From Juglans regia (Eukaryota; Streptophyta; Magnoliopsida; Fagales; Juglandaceae): a stretch of DNA of 64,000 nt. Positions 36,149 through 47,213 of this stretch are shown here, in pieces. Within the stretch, counting starts at the first letter, position 1. Each line of letters begins with the position of its first letter. The notes beneath the pieces are model-generated. The model ran no database searches and was not told where the DNA came from. It saw only the letters and a program-made list of their open reading frames with translations. The stretch lies in the NCBI RefSeq assembly GCF_001411555.2, contig NC_049910.1, positions 28,181,150-28,245,149 of the forward strand. Reading direction: 5' to 3'. A program made the translations under genes and the position numbers.

Positions 36149-36611
36149 TAGTTCGACTCTGGGTAAAACCATGTGTCCCTTAGGATAGTACCAGAAATTA
36201 TTTTCTTATTTTAAAATAATTTTTAAAAGTGTTGTAAGTTAAATTAATTATTTTATATTATGAGTTTATGGTTATTTCTATTTTATGTTAAATAACCTTA
36301 TTTATTTTATTGTATACTAATTTGTTTGTTTATTTATTTTATTGTATGTCGTTTATCTTATTTGTTTTATTTTTTTGGCAGGTTATTTTATCGTTTTAAT
36401 TATCTTATTATGAACTACTTCATTGGTTTCATTCATCTTGTCGTAAGTTATTTTATTTATGGAAATTTATTTTATTTTGCTTGGATCGTGTTTGAATTGT
36501 CTGGGGATTTAAGCAGGGTTGAGGATTACTCTTGACAGGAAGAATGGTGAGACCAAGGAGGCCAACTGATGTGCCGAAGATGAGTTACCAAGGGGTGATG
36601 GGAACTACGCC

Positions 36612-37626
36612 ATGGCTAGGGCGTTGAATAGGATGACGGAATTTCTCCAGCAGAACGTCCAACCACAGCAGGGTGACCAGAGTAGGGTGGTGCAGACTGG
36701 ATGCACCTATGAGCGCTTCTTGGCACATAGGACCCCTGCCCTTACTAGGGATGAGGATCTATTAAATGCCAGAAGATGGATTGAAGACCTTGAGAGGACG
36801 TTTGAAGTCTGTGGGTGCATTGAAGCTCAGATGGTATTGTATGGGAGTTACATGCTGCAAGGTGAAGCAGCTAATTGGTGGGAGACGAAGCGGCAAGTCC
36901 TAGAAATGGAGCTGGGATCTTTTGCTGCGGTGTCTTGGCAGCGTTTTAAAAAGGAATTTGATGACAGTTTCTTCCCTATTTCGATGAGACGGCAAAAGGC
37001 TAGAGAGTTCAACGATTTGGCTCAAGGTTATATGACGGTTGAACAATATGCAAGGAAATTCATGGAGCTTGGGCGGTTCGCTCCTCACCTCATTGCCATC
37101 GAAGAGTTGCAGGTTGAGCGTTTTTAGGAGGGTCTGCGCCACGATATACGCAGACAAGTGGCTTGTCTCCAGATTATGGAATTTCAGAAGTTGGTGGACT
37201 TGGCCAGTATCGCAAAGCGGAAGAATAGCTTTGCAGTGGGCTCCCCTCCGGGTCAGAAAAGGCGGAGTTTTGTTGGCGAGGGAAGGAGTTCTGGATCACC
37301 ACAGAAGTTTTTTCAGAGGACAGGGGCCCGTTCACAGACAACCTCTGGTGTTCGTGCAGGAGGCCGGACTCCTGTGTGCCCTAGATGCAATAGAGCCCAT
37401 GAGGGCGATTGCGGTCAGAGGGGGATCCAGTGTTTTAAATGTGGCCAGCCGGGTCACTTTGCTCATGAGTGTCCCAACCAAATTCAAGGAGGTCAAGGAG
37501 GACGAGGAGGTCGACGTGGTGGGAGGAACAAACAAAGACCGCTGGTACAAGCTCGGGTCTATGCTGTGACCCCAGGTGATGTGGACTATGAGGCTCCAGA
37601 GACCCACTATGCAAGGGTGATTACTG
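36612..37626 (+). pseudogene. Gypsy gag (capsid and zinc knuckle), one internal stop
   Basis: The frame opens at 36,612 (an upstream ATG at 36,544 is in another frame). It shows the Retrotrans_gag pattern: ARRWIEDLERTFEVCGC, then QGEAANWWE, then the SWQRFKKEFDDSFFP segment and MTVEQYARKFMELGRFAP. A TAG at 37,125-37,127 interrupts it, where the family has a residue before EGLR. Beyond the stop the same frame continues through a basic linker to a CCHC knuckle, CFKCGQPGHFAHEC (37,431-37,472), and a GGQGGRGGRRGGR tail, ending ...ARVITG at the putative intron donor. The capsid packages the RNA, and the knuckle binds it. Apart from the stop the sequence is well kept, so it is a young inactivated copy. 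Confidence 0.85.
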
Positions 37627-37709
37627 GTACGTTTTCTAGTTTAAATTTTTGGGATTTGTTGTTTGGTGTGAGTTGCTTGTTAAATTTCACTGGTGTTTGT
37701 TTGCTTCAG
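37627..37709 (+). other. Putative 83-bp intron between gag and protease
   Basis: The interval starts G|GTACG and ends TTTGCTTCAG|G, with a T-rich tract before the AG. Removing it joins gag to the protease in frame. Keeping it shifts the frame and ends Gag at a stop at 37,806-37,808. The interval itself has no in-frame stop in the gag frame. This is inferred from sequence only. Confidence 0.6.
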
Positions 37710-38352
37710 GTAGAGTTCGTATATATGATTTTAATGCATGTACCCTGTTTGATTCTGGGGTGTCCCAATCTTTTGTGTCTGCTACGTTTGCACGGATATG
37801 CAACTTAATCACAGAACCTCTACCACAATCCTTGGTGGTGGCTCTTCCCAATGCGGAGATTGTGTGTTGCTCCAAGGTTGCTTTAGGCTGTCCTTTAGAT
37901 TTTGGAGGGAGGACACTGGATGCAGATTTGATTGTATTCAAGTTGCTTGGATTTGACATAATTTTGGGTATGGATTGGTTGTATCGTTATTCTGCAATTA
38001 TTGATTGTAGAAGTCGGGTAATTGGTTTTCAACTCTCGGATGGAGATTATTTAGAATTCGCGGGAAGCAAGTTGAAGGCAAGACCAGCAATTATATCAGC
38101 AATTCAAGCTAGGAGAGATATAGCTTGTGGAGCAGATGCTTTTTTGGTTCAAGTCGTGTCTACGCCATCTGAGAAGAAGTCTTTAGTAGATATTCCAGCT
38201 GTGGACGAATTTCCAGATGTGTTCGTGGATGAGTTACCCGGATTGCCTCCCGTTCGCAATATGGAATTTGTTATTGATTTGGAACCCGGAGCAGCTCCTG
38301 TGCATAAAGCTCCTTACCGCATGGCACCGGCTGAATTAAAAGAGTTGAAGAT
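37710..38352 (+). pseudogene. Gypsy protease and start of RT region, 3' truncated
   Basis: After the intron acceptor the frame reads RVRIYDFNACTLFDSGVSQSF, with FDSG the aspartic-protease catalytic motif (the usual form is DSGAS; here the alanine is valine). It continues with the flap region, a FDIILGMDWL segment (hydrophobic-hydrophobic-G of retropepsins), and DEFPDVFVDELPGLPP, then FVIDLEPGAAPVHKAPYRM, the stretch that precedes RT in gypsy pol. Homology stops at 38,352. The frame runs on to 38,428 in unrelated sequence. The protease would mature the Gag-Pol polyprotein. Confidence 0.85.
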
Positions 38353-39896
38353 TGTAATGAATCCCACCCATGAGTCACCTCTTTCCCCACCAGACAATAA
38401 CAGGTCCGTAGGTAGCTCCCATGCATAAATGGTTTTGGAAAAGTCTGAAATTTCAGACGCAATGTTTCCTCGAGGGGTTGGTAACGTCTGTGCACTGCAA
38501 ACGAGATTAAACACACAATTCCAAAACGATCCTAATATAATGCAAAAACCTGATTCAAAAGTCCACTGATACGTTTCATTCCCTGAGTTTGATCTCAATT
38601 TAGACAATCTAAACACGTCAATGTAGCACAGTTTATCAAGACCATGAGCCCATTGCAACACTGGCATCATCTGTTTCTGTACAGGTTGTTCATTTTGCTA
38701 AATTGGATGAGTAGAAATTGGCTCAGGAGCACTTCTCATATTCATATCAAGAGTTCCAGGCTCAAATAAAGTTGTACACAGACCATTTTCCAATTCAAAA
38801 TTTGATAACTAGTTCATAGGCCATGTAGACAAATGTACTGAGTTATCGCCAAAACATATCTGCCAATTTGGTTGCCTTGGCATAGTATTTTGAAACTCTT
38901 CTTTGAGGACACTCTCGCTAGCTAAATGCTCACCTATAGTGATATTTTCTTGTCCTAGGAAGATATTCGTTAAGGTAGATTAAGGTTCAGATGATGCACG
39001 AGAAGTTATAGGGGTATGGAATCCTCTGGAGTTTTCCAAGACCTCTTCCCCATGAGTGTAGTAGCAGCGTAGCACATCAAAACAACCAACCTTCAGCTTC
39101 TCATGAGCTTCCTTCAATGTTTTCCCATCTTCGACTTTCAACATGCCAAAACAAGGACCTTGCCTGCGTATTTTATCGAACAAGTTGAGTGCATTGCTCT
39201 TACTGCCATACGTAATTGCATCATCTTCTTCTTCACAAAGTCGCAAAAAATGTGCGAACTCCTCTGAATTGAAACTACACGTAACTAAAGAAGAAATCAT
39301 GGATGGCTCATTGAGCTTAGATTTCCACTCTCGCAACCTCTGATGTACTTGTTGCTCTAAAACCACAATGTCATAAGCTCGGCTCTCCTTCCTTGTAGAT
39401 TGGAGGTTGTTGAGCACCCCTTCAAGGTTGTTGACCTGGTTCTTAGCCCTCTCCTTCAAGAGCTGGTGCAATGCAGACTCACACTTGCTCTTCGAACCCT
39501 TCTGCATCGATCCCCTCCAGAAAAATCTTGAGAAATACAAAAAAAAGCCAAAGTATAGCATAGAAATATTTTGCTACAGAAATCTGAAAGAGCTTCGACG
39601 ACGAGACAACAACAGCTGGAAGGAGGGCATTGTGTACAATGATCTCAAGCACAAGAAGAGTTCCAAGAAGTGCTTCATCTCCCACGAAATAAGAGGTGAG
39701 AAGTGGCAAAGAAGTTAATGGAGATGAGGAATCAGATTGAAGGGACTTACAAGCTAGTGACACTAGATCTACAATGAGACTAAGCTCCTCTCGGTCCCAA
39801 ACCCACTCGACGGTGAACGACGGCCACTTGAGGGCATGGGTCTCCCATGGGGGTTGCCATATGAGGCGTACAACAGCATCTCTACATTTGCGACCA
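38353..39896 (-). pseudogene. Unidentified coding-like region, 3' part
   Basis: I do not recognise the family. The minus strand has three protein-like open stretches. The first, at 39,594-39,890, lacks an ATG and includes WQPPWETHALKWPSF and EWVWDREELSLIVDLVSLA. The second, at 38,980-39,561 (193 codons), is charged and helix-like, with CESALHQLLKERAKNQVNNLE, LEQQVHQRLREWKSKLNEP and FAHFLRLCEEEDDA, and suggests a coiled coil. The third, at 38,314-38,670, is less convincing. Possible splice sites lie at the edges: a GTAAG donor near 39,744 and a CTCTTTCAG acceptor near 39,594. The region is cut by a solo LTR on its right and by the truncated gypsy element on its left. It may be a disrupted host gene or a gene captured in a larger repeat. 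Confidence 0.45.
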
Positions 39897-39901
39897 ACTG
39901 G

Positions 39902-42110
39902 TGTAACACCCTGTATTTTAGTGTATTTTTAATGAAGGAATTAATTTTATTTATGCAAAAATTATTTCTCTTACTTCATAATTATTAAATTTTAATTGGG
40001 TTATTTTTATGATTTTAGTTTGCAAAAATTATTTTTTTGGGCGCTTTCTTAAATTAATTATTGTTGTGGGTTTAAATTTCTTCTCGAATTAAATTAAATT
40101 ATTATCGGGTTTAATTATTTATTTTAATTATAATCATTGTGTTTGAAATATTTTATTTCACTAGCTGTTTTAAAACCGTTTCCGTTGGATCATTTCTTTT
40201 CCCTCTATTTTTCTTTTCCTTTTCTTCTTTCCTTTCTTCTTTTCTTTTTTTCTTTTTTTTTTTCTTTTCTCCCCTGGACCTCTCTCCCGCGCGATCTCTC
40301 TCTCTCCTCATCTCCCGTCCGTTTTTCGCCCCCACCCAGCGCCGCCGTGAGCCGGCGGTGGTCGATACCGCCTGGCCCACCAGCTTCCCCTGCCGCCGGC
40401 GACGCCACCCCTCCATTTCCACCTCCATCCGCGCCGCCGTTAACCACCACCAGCCCTTCAAAGCCGCGGCCACCATTCGCTCCAGCGCCGCCGTCGCGCC
40501 ACCTCCGGCTACCATCTCTTCACCACATCATCCTCGACCTCCTAGCAATCCAATGGACCCAACCCCAGCTCCGATCCGTCACCGATGAAGCACATCCAAC
40601 TCCATTTTCGTTTTGGATATTTTTGGCCTAAAAACACCCCTTGCGCCGCCACCCACGGCAAACCACCACCACCACTAGCTTCACCGACCTCCATAGGCCC
40701 TACCCTATCAATCTCGGGTCTTCGTTTGCACCAATTGAAAAGTGGGTATCTGTGACCCACGGCCACAGTGTATTTTACACTGTTCTGCAGCTGTTTTTCC
40801 ACTTCGGGCGCATCTGTGATCCTCCAGAAATTATTATATAGCGAAGTAAGTATTTTCCAAATATTTCTAGTGAATTTTATATATTTTTGCACTAACCCAT
40901 TTCACTGCATTATTTGGCATGCCGGACTGAGTCCGAGGAGTTCGGGGGTCGGATGGATTTGTGATTGGAGTTATTGGTTGATTTTGTTGAATTGGATATT
41001 AGTTGTTGATGGGTTTTGGTTGGTTTTGTTGTGATTGTTCATTGGTGGATGTTAGATCAGTGTTGGTGCATGTTCATGTCATTATTTCATGCATAACCAT
41101 GTTTGTAAAGAAAACTGAGTTTTCGTGTAATGCATTCATGCTCATGTGTGATTTGAAAGGGTCATGATTTTATGCGAGAATACTTTTGGGTGCGTGTGTA
41201 TCACGAACCCCAAGCCGATATGGGGTATTATCTCGGTGGAGCTCCTCTGGTCACTCGGGAGCGCAATATACTGAGTGACGTCCCCTGGATTGTCGCTGGG
41301 CGACAATGGGATCGGAAGAGAGGGTCTCGTGCCGACTCCTTGGTCCTTCTGCTGGTGGGAACTAGAGGATGCTTGGCCACGTACGCGCTGGGCGCGAAAC
41401 TGGGCATCGCTCGTTGTGTAGTGGATGTACTCACGAACGTGTTGGGCGCGTAAGTGGGCATCGCTACGAAGCCAGAGTGTGCGGATGACTCATAGGGGAG
41501 ATCATGGTGCATACACTAAAAATGGACTATTTTCTGGGAAAATAGCGTGTGTTGGATTTTTGTGTAATTCATTTTCTGGGAAAATGTTTATGGGTATTTT
41601 GGCCAACTGGGATTTTGGCGTGCGTTGGAATTATTCATTTTCAGGGAAAATGATGTTTGAGAATATTGCATATTTTATCATATGTATGCATGTTGGTTGT
41701 CTTAAATGCATTTTATTCCTGAGAATTGTTTGGTTTGTACTTACCTGCGGTACCATGTTTGGTAACGCAGATTTTGATGCAGAGAAGAATGAGGGCGAGC
41801 CTGAGGAGACGGCTCCGCCCGACAAGTGATCTGGGATCACCGGTTATTGTTATTTTATTTTACCATTTATATTTTCGGGACATGTGTTAAACTTTATTTT
41901 GGGATGACTGTATAACTGCTTTTAAACCTCTACTGATATTTAAATTGTATTTTAAATTCTGGTACTTAGTTGACTATCCGCTGCGTTATTTTTATTTGTA
42001 CACCGTTGCATGTACACACACTGACACTTCGTTGGGATGTGTGACCGTTTGTCACCATCTGGGTGTCTTGATCCCCGTGTATTTATATAAGGGGGATTGG
42101 GGGCGCCACA
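39902..42110 (+). repeat. Solo LTR, 2,209 bp, 2.2-kb gypsy family, TSD ACTGG
   Basis: TGTAACACCCTG start and GGGGGCGCCACA end, flanked by ACTGG at 39,897-39,901 and 42,111-42,115. It has the same internal landmarks as 18,989-21,171. It separates the two halves of the unidentified minus-strand coding-like region. Confidence 0.93.
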
Positions 42111-42117
42111 ACTGGCC

Positions 42118-42726
42118 TCACAAGTGCTTCCCCTTGGTGATGTCCATTTTCAATGGCGTCTTAATGGAGGAGAGCCACGAAATACGGATGGGAAATTCTA
42201 AGGGTTGAGACAATATGATGGGATTGTCGAAGGAATTTTCTATAACAAAGGGAAGAGGAATTTCTTTAGGGACAGATACCGTGAGCACTGCCTTCTCTTT
42301 TCTTTCTTCCACGATTTCATCTACATTCGTCGTTCCATTTTTTTACTGCACTATCCATTTTTGTGAATCTTCGATTGAAGCCACAGATCCTTTTTCAACT
42401 CCCTCCTTTGCAGCTTGGTCTTCCCAGACCAAGAAGAATTCCTCGACTTCTTGCTTGTAAACCTTGTAATTTGTGTGCATTAGATCAAGTAACTCTGTGA
42501 TGTGCAACATTTTTTCTAGAGCTTTTTCCATCAGTGGCAACAAATTTACTGGCTGTTTGTTGAAGGTTATTCCGTCCTTGGAAGAATCGGTGGCTCTAGA
42601 TATCAATTGTAGTGAAACCCACTGGAAGAGTAGATGAGAACACATAAATGGTAGTATGAAATGCTTGGAATGAATAATGCAGTGAATGTAAATGACTACT
42701 GGGTGAATGAGTTCATGAGAATGCAC
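42118..42726 (-). pseudogene. Unidentified coding-like region, 5' part
   Basis: Two adjoining open stretches on the minus strand: 42,343-42,726 (127 codons, with LLPLMEKALEKMLHITELL, then EVEEFFLVWEDQAAKEGVEKG) and 42,118-42,312 (VPKEIPLPFVIENSFDNPI, then IRISWLSSIKTPLKMDITKG). The two lie in the same protein style with a stop between them, and the second ends in a stop close to the LTR. An acidic, helical composition suggests a real protein, but I do not recognise it. It is probably continuous with 38,353-39,896. Confidence 0.4.
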
Positions 42727-43959
42727 AAGCGATGTTTGATAAAAAGCTCAATAGAGTCACTGGTATTTTGCTACGGGTTCTTCGAGGGACCCAACCTCCA
42801 TTACATCATTCTCTAAGTAAAATTTTCAGAATATTCATCAATATCTCCTCAGTGCTCTACTTCCCTTCATATCCACACATGGATAACTAACTAGTCTAAT
42901 AAACTTGCAACACGTGTAAAGTAGAAATAACTGACTGGTTACTTAGAAGAAATATTACAATGACTTGACAACAAGAATTAGAAATAACGACAAGCATAAA
43001 TTAGACGACAACAACTAAAAATACTTCCAAAACGCTTCGTTTAGAGTTTCCCTCCATTTCCTACCTTTTCCAAACCCTTCTCTAGAAGAGGTCACAACAA
43101 GGCCACACCCTTGAAAATAAATAATATATAGATATCATACAAAATTCTAGGACTATAGGAAAAAAATTGGAATGACATTTCTAAGTACATTAGAATTATA
43201 TAAAATTTTGCAAAGCATATGGGAATTATAAATTTTTTTAGGGGGCATTTTCTATATTGATAAAATTATGGTTAAAAACTAGGGTATATTTTGATTTTTA
43301 AAAATGTTTTTCTTTTTTTTTTTTTTGGGGGGGGGGGCTTGAGATAAACGTAGGTCCACCACTGCTGCTTCTTTTTTTTTTCCCTCCAAAAACGAGTATC
43401 TGTCTTTGTAAAATAGCTTTCAAGCTTTAAGCCCTGATGGACATCATCTCCCTAAATTTATGAAGATTGCCATCAAGCCCTTTTGTGATGTGATTTTCCG
43501 TAAAGCACTGAAGAATTCTTTTAAATGATTTTATGTTATTGCCCTTAATAGTTAAGTCTTGGCAAGAAAGTTATTTGATTTGGGCTGGGCTTGACTTTTA
43601 AAATTGGACATGTATTTTAAGTTGGGCTTGATGTTAAATAGACTTGTGATTTGACTTGGAGTTATGTTAAGTGAATATTAAGTGGAGAAGTATTTTACAT
43701 GGACTTAGTTTTAATTGACTAAATATGTTAGACATGCATTTTATTTTACAGGAATAAATTAAAGTCTAATGAATTAGTCGGAGACGTTAAGTGGATACAA
43801 TGAATTTCAGAAGTGATGATATTTTAGAGTTGAGAATTTTAGATTCTTAAGAAAAATAGGTTATTTTAGTATTCAGACTTAAATATCAAAATAACTATTT
43901 AATTTGAGATTTAAGTATGTTGCGTGTCTAATTTATAAGTGACAACCAGATTAAAACAT
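42727..43959. other. Intergenic, nothing recognised
   Basis: AT-rich with a T-run followed by a G-run at about 43,311-43,338. No gene, RNA or terminal repeat was identified. The right end abuts the first readable chromovirus sequence. Confidence 0.45.
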
Positions 43960-44125
43960 TGAAGACTTCTTCTAAAGGTTTGTGGTTGCAGGTGCTAGAA
44001 GGTATTAAGGAAAGTGGACAAAATGAGGAGTTGCTTGAAATTAAGCAATTATTGGAGAAATTTCGAGGAGTTTTTGCTGAACGTTTTGGTTTACCCTGCG
44101 TAGGAGCTTTGATCACAGAATATAG

Positions 44126-44668
44126 TTGCAAGATGGGGCTAAACCCACTTGTGTGAGGCCCTATAGGTATCCTTACTATCATAAAGAATTAATTGAGAAG
44201 TTGGTGGCTGAATTGTTAAGGAGTAGCAGCATAAGAAGCAGCCAAAGTCCTTACTCTTCACCAGTCCTACTAGTAAGAAAAGCGGATGGAAGTTGGAGAA
44301 TGTGCGTGGACTGTCGTGCACTCAACAAGGATACCATAAAAGATAAGTACCTAATTCCTAATATTGATGAATTATTAGATGAGTTGGGAGGGGTACTGAT
44401 ATTTTCTAAACTTGACTTACATTCAGGGTACCACCAAATCAGAATGAATCCTGATGATGTCCCCAAGACCGCCTTTGGGACCCATGAGGGTCATTTTGAA
44501 TTTTTGATAATTCTCTTTGGGCTTACAAATGCTCACTTGACATTTCAATGGGTTATGAATGATGTTTTCAGGCCTTATTTAAGGAAATTTATGCTGGTTT
44601 TCTTTGATGATATCCTAGTTTACAGAAAATCCTTGCAGGAGCATCTACAACATCTTACTATAGTGTAG
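44126..44668 (+). pseudogene. Chromovirus reverse transcriptase
   Basis: A 180-codon frame carries the RT motifs in order: RPYRYPYYHKELIEK, QSPYSSPVLLVRKADGSWRM, CVDCRALNKDT (the usual form is CVDYRALN), FSKLDLHSGYHQIRM (motif A), FLIILFGLTNAHLTFQ (motif B) and FFDDILVY (catalytic motif C). The preceding 43,960-44,125 holds the pre-RT segment in another frame (KFRGVFAERFGLP). Motif B departs from the usual MPFGLTNAP. The frame ends in a TAG after LQHLTIV. In life this enzyme copies the element's RNA into DNA. Confidence 0.88.
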
Positions 44669-45036
44669 GAAATCCTACAGTCTGAAAGCTTTTTTAGAAA
44701 AAAATCCAAGTGTTTTTTTGGTAGTAAGGAGGTGGAGTATTTGGGACACTTGATCTCTAAAGAAGGAGTAAGGGCAGACTCTCAGAAACTAACAGCTATG
44801 CAAAATTAGCCTATTCCAAAGACTCTCATGGTTGTAAGAGGTTTTAGACCTCACTAGGTATTATTAGAAGTCTGTTCAAGGATTTGGAGCCATAGCAGCC
44901 CCCCTCACTGCTCTCCTGAAGAAAAATTCCTTTGTTTTGAATGGGGAAGCACAAGAAGCCTTTGACAAACTCAAGGAATCTATGGTGAGTGGAATTTAAG
45001 AGTGGCAAAACTAATATGGTGGCTAATGCTCTCTCT
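44669..45036 (+). pseudogene. Chromovirus RNase H region, mostly deleted
   Basis: Fragments read CFFGSKEVEYLGHLISKEGV, then [15 protein letters not shown] and [10 protein letters not shown], followed after a break by KSGKTNMVANALSR. The catalytic centre of RNase H and the integrase zinc finger between these pieces are missing. Confidence 0.75.
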
Positions 45037-45037
45037 C

Positions 45038-45086
45038 GGTGGTGATCGACAGGCTATGTAATGGTGGTGATCGACAGGCTATGTAA
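45038..45086. repeat. Tandem 24-bp microduplication at a pol deletion junction
   Basis: GGTGGTGATCGACAGGCTAT, plus a few more bases, occurs at 45,038-45,061 and again at 45,063-45,086, exactly where RNase H sequence jumps to the integrase core. Confidence 0.85.
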
Positions 45087-45777
45087 GTATGCTCATTTCA
45101 TGGTTATTAATCACCCTTATACAGCCTTGACTGTAGCAAGGGTTTTCTTGGATAACGTGTTTAAGTTGCATGGGTTGCCCCTTACCATCGTCAGTGACAA
45201 AGATTCAGTATTAACAAGTCAATTTTGGAAGGAGTTATTCAGGCTAATTGGTACTGAGCTATTGTTGAATTCAGCCTATCACCCAGAGACTGATGTGTAA
45301 ACAAAGGCCATGAACTAGACACTTGCGTGTTATTTATGGTGCTTCTCTAGTGATAGACCCAAAGATTGGTTACGATTGTGACCTTTGGCTGAGTTCTCGT
45401 ACAATACCTCAAGAAAGGTCTCACTGTATGAAGCTCTGTATGGACAGCCACCCCCACATTTATTAGCATATGAAGCAGGAGCCTCAAAGATTCAAGCTGT
45501 TGAGGAAGAGCTACAAACTAGAGACTACATAGCTGTGTTGGTTAAAGAAAATCTGCAAGAAGCTAAAATGAAAAACTATGGGCCTTTCAAGATTACATTC
45601 GCTTCCATGAGAAGGAATCTCAAGATCTCGCCTAGATACTATGGGCCTTTCAAGATTATAAGGCATATCGGGAAGGTCGCATACGAGCTTCAGTTGCCAT
45701 CGGACTCCCGCATTTACCCAATATTTTGTGCTTCATGTTTAAGGAGAAAGCTTGGAGCTACTGTTCAACTCCTCTAA
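45061..45777 (+). pseudogene. Chromovirus integrase core and C-terminus
   Basis: 45,061-45,300 gives VVIDRLCKYAHF, then VSDKDSVLTSQFWKELF and YHPETDV, containing two of the catalytic D,D,E positions. A stop follows where the family has a glutamine. 45,385-45,777 gives AEFSYNTS, then EALYGQPPPH and a YYGPFKI..IGKVAYELQLP segment, the C-terminal DNA-binding part. A word of about 19 bp around GGGCCTTTCAAGATTA is duplicated at about 45,580 and 45,642. Confidence 0.85.
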
Positions 45778-45840
45778 ACCCTTTCCATCACGACATCCAA
45801 AGGAGCTTCGGCAGCAGAACCAGAGAAAATACTGCAAAGA

Positions 45841-45977
45841 AGGCTACTTACGAAGGGTCGAAGGGCTAGAGTTGAAGTGTTGGTGCAATGGAAGGGAATG
45901 GGTGAGGAGGATGCGACATGGGAAGATCTTGAGGTTCTATGGAGGTGATTTCCCATCCTTGAGGACAAGGTTTCCTA
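45841..45977 (+). pseudogene. Chromodomain of the chromovirus integrase, with stop
   Basis: In the frame starting at 45,841 the strand reads RARVEVLVQWKGMGEEDATW then EDLEVLWR, a stop, then FPILEDKV. The V.WKG....DATWE....F...LEDK pattern is the chromodomain used to steer integration to marked chromatin. The TGA at 45,946-45,948 sits where an arginine is expected, a CGA-to-TGA change. Confidence 0.8.
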
Positions 45978-45989
45978 AGGACGGGAGCA

Positions 45990-46390
45990 TGTTATGTGGG
46001 CGGCTAGGGTTCCGAAGGAATAGGGAAGTGTCTTAAGGAAGGCAGTGTCTTTATTGTAATTTCCTTTACTAAGTGTGGGTATTTTAGTCTATTTAATATT
46101 TGTTGATTTCTGTTCGGTTAGAGTTGTGGGTTGTAGCCTTGACTAAGTCCAATTTCTATTTTGTGTGGTCAGTTAATAGAACGTCGGTCATGCTTTTGGG
46201 CTGAACCAACGTGTAGGAAGTGGGTTGTTTTGTTTGTAGTCCTATTTAATATTTTGTAAGTTTGCTGAATGAGGTAAGGAAGAATGATTTTTTCAGTCTC
46301 AAACTCTGAGTAAGGAATCCCTTGGCACCTCAAATAGCCAAAGATATTTAGGGAGTTAAATTTCATTAGTTATCAAGAATCATAACAACA
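45990..46390 (+). repeat. 3' LTR of the chromovirus
   Basis: Begins TGTTATG directly after a purine-rich AAGGACGGGAGCA and ends ...CATAACAACA, so the ends form an inverted TGTTAT/ATAACA. Length is about 398-401 bp depending on which CA is the true end. Confidence 0.65.
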
Positions 46391-47213
46391 GCTGTGCACC
46401 ACATCCCATCGTCCAAAGCAAAACCACCATGGAAACGCCCCATTATGCTCCACTGCCTAGCACCACCCTCTATACACCAAAATGAATTATTTGTTTTTAG
46501 TCCTCAAAATAGAGCATGGCCAAAGGAAGTAAGACCCCACGACAAATGGTTTCACAACCACACATTACTGTCATGCCTTTGCTTTGCCACAAGCATCCAA
46601 GAGCAGGACCACCACCTCACGCCTCCCACACCAATAGTCTTCCAGCGCCCACACCACCACCATGCAAGCCTCTCCCATGTCCCTCAGTTCCAGCCATTGC
46701 TTGGGAACTCCACACCACCACCACCCCGCACCATGAACCCCAAGCCACCATCGCACGTCCAAGAGGCCCCCGTTTCCTCTCCCCTAAATAGAGTAGTTCC
46801 CCCATCGGGAGCACTCACTACCATTTTTTCACCACTGTTAAGCCACTGCTCTCTCTCTCTCTCCCCCTCTCCCCGTGCTTTGTTTCCGCGCTCAACACCT
46901 TTGACCTCAGCCTAGCCACCAGTTCACCGCTCTCTATCTCTCCCTCAATATGGAACTCTCCTCTCTGTTACACGGTTTGGTCTTGTCGGGTGATTTTCAA
47001 ACTCCTTTTATTTTTAGCCTTCCCAAAAAGTCTATGCATCTATGTTTAAACCCCAAACGCCCTTGTAATTTGGCTGGTTCGATGTTAGGCCTGATTTTTA
47101 TATTAAACTTACTTTGTGTGGGATTTATTTTAAGTATAAGAACTTACACAGAAAATACTTAAGTTAGATTAGATCACTAAGTATTTTACAACTAATTTCC
47201 TTAGTATATAATA
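46391..47213. other. C-rich then AT-rich spacer, no gene
   Basis: A CCACCA- and CT-rich tract (46,590-46,900) yields overlapping proline- and histidine-rich open frames on both strands with no family motifs. I attribute these to composition. Nothing else recognised. Confidence 0.45.

Larger units (their letters stand above)
33952..38352 (+). mobile_element. Ty3/gypsy retrotransposon, 5' part (LTR, gag, protease, RT start)
   Basis: A 2,184-bp 5' LTR (33,952-36,135) is followed by a primer binding site at 36,138-36,148, a leader, gag, protease and the first part of the RT region. The coding sequence stops abruptly at about 38,352, right after the MAPAELKELK segment that normally leads into the RT fingers. 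Everything downstream, including RT palm, RNase H, integrase and 3' LTR, is missing. The adjoining DNA belongs to another minus-strand coding-like region. The LTR identifies it as the parent family of the solo LTRs here. Confidence 0.88.
43960..46390 (+). mobile_element. Chromovirus (Ty3/gypsy with chromodomain), broken pol and 3' LTR
   Basis: The plus strand holds RT (44,126-44,668), a shortened RNase H segment (44,669-45,036), an integrase core fragment (45,061-45,300), the integrase C-terminus (45,385-45,777), a chromodomain (45,841-45,977) and a 3' LTR (45,990-46,390). This order with a C-terminal chromodomain defines chromoviruses. Gag, protease and the 5' LTR are absent, and stops and internal deletions make it inactive. 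Confidence 0.88.

Noticed and set aside
46394..46915. 173-codon His/Pro-rich open frame
   Set aside because: Overlapping open frames on both strands from a CCACCA-rich tract; no family features or splice context.
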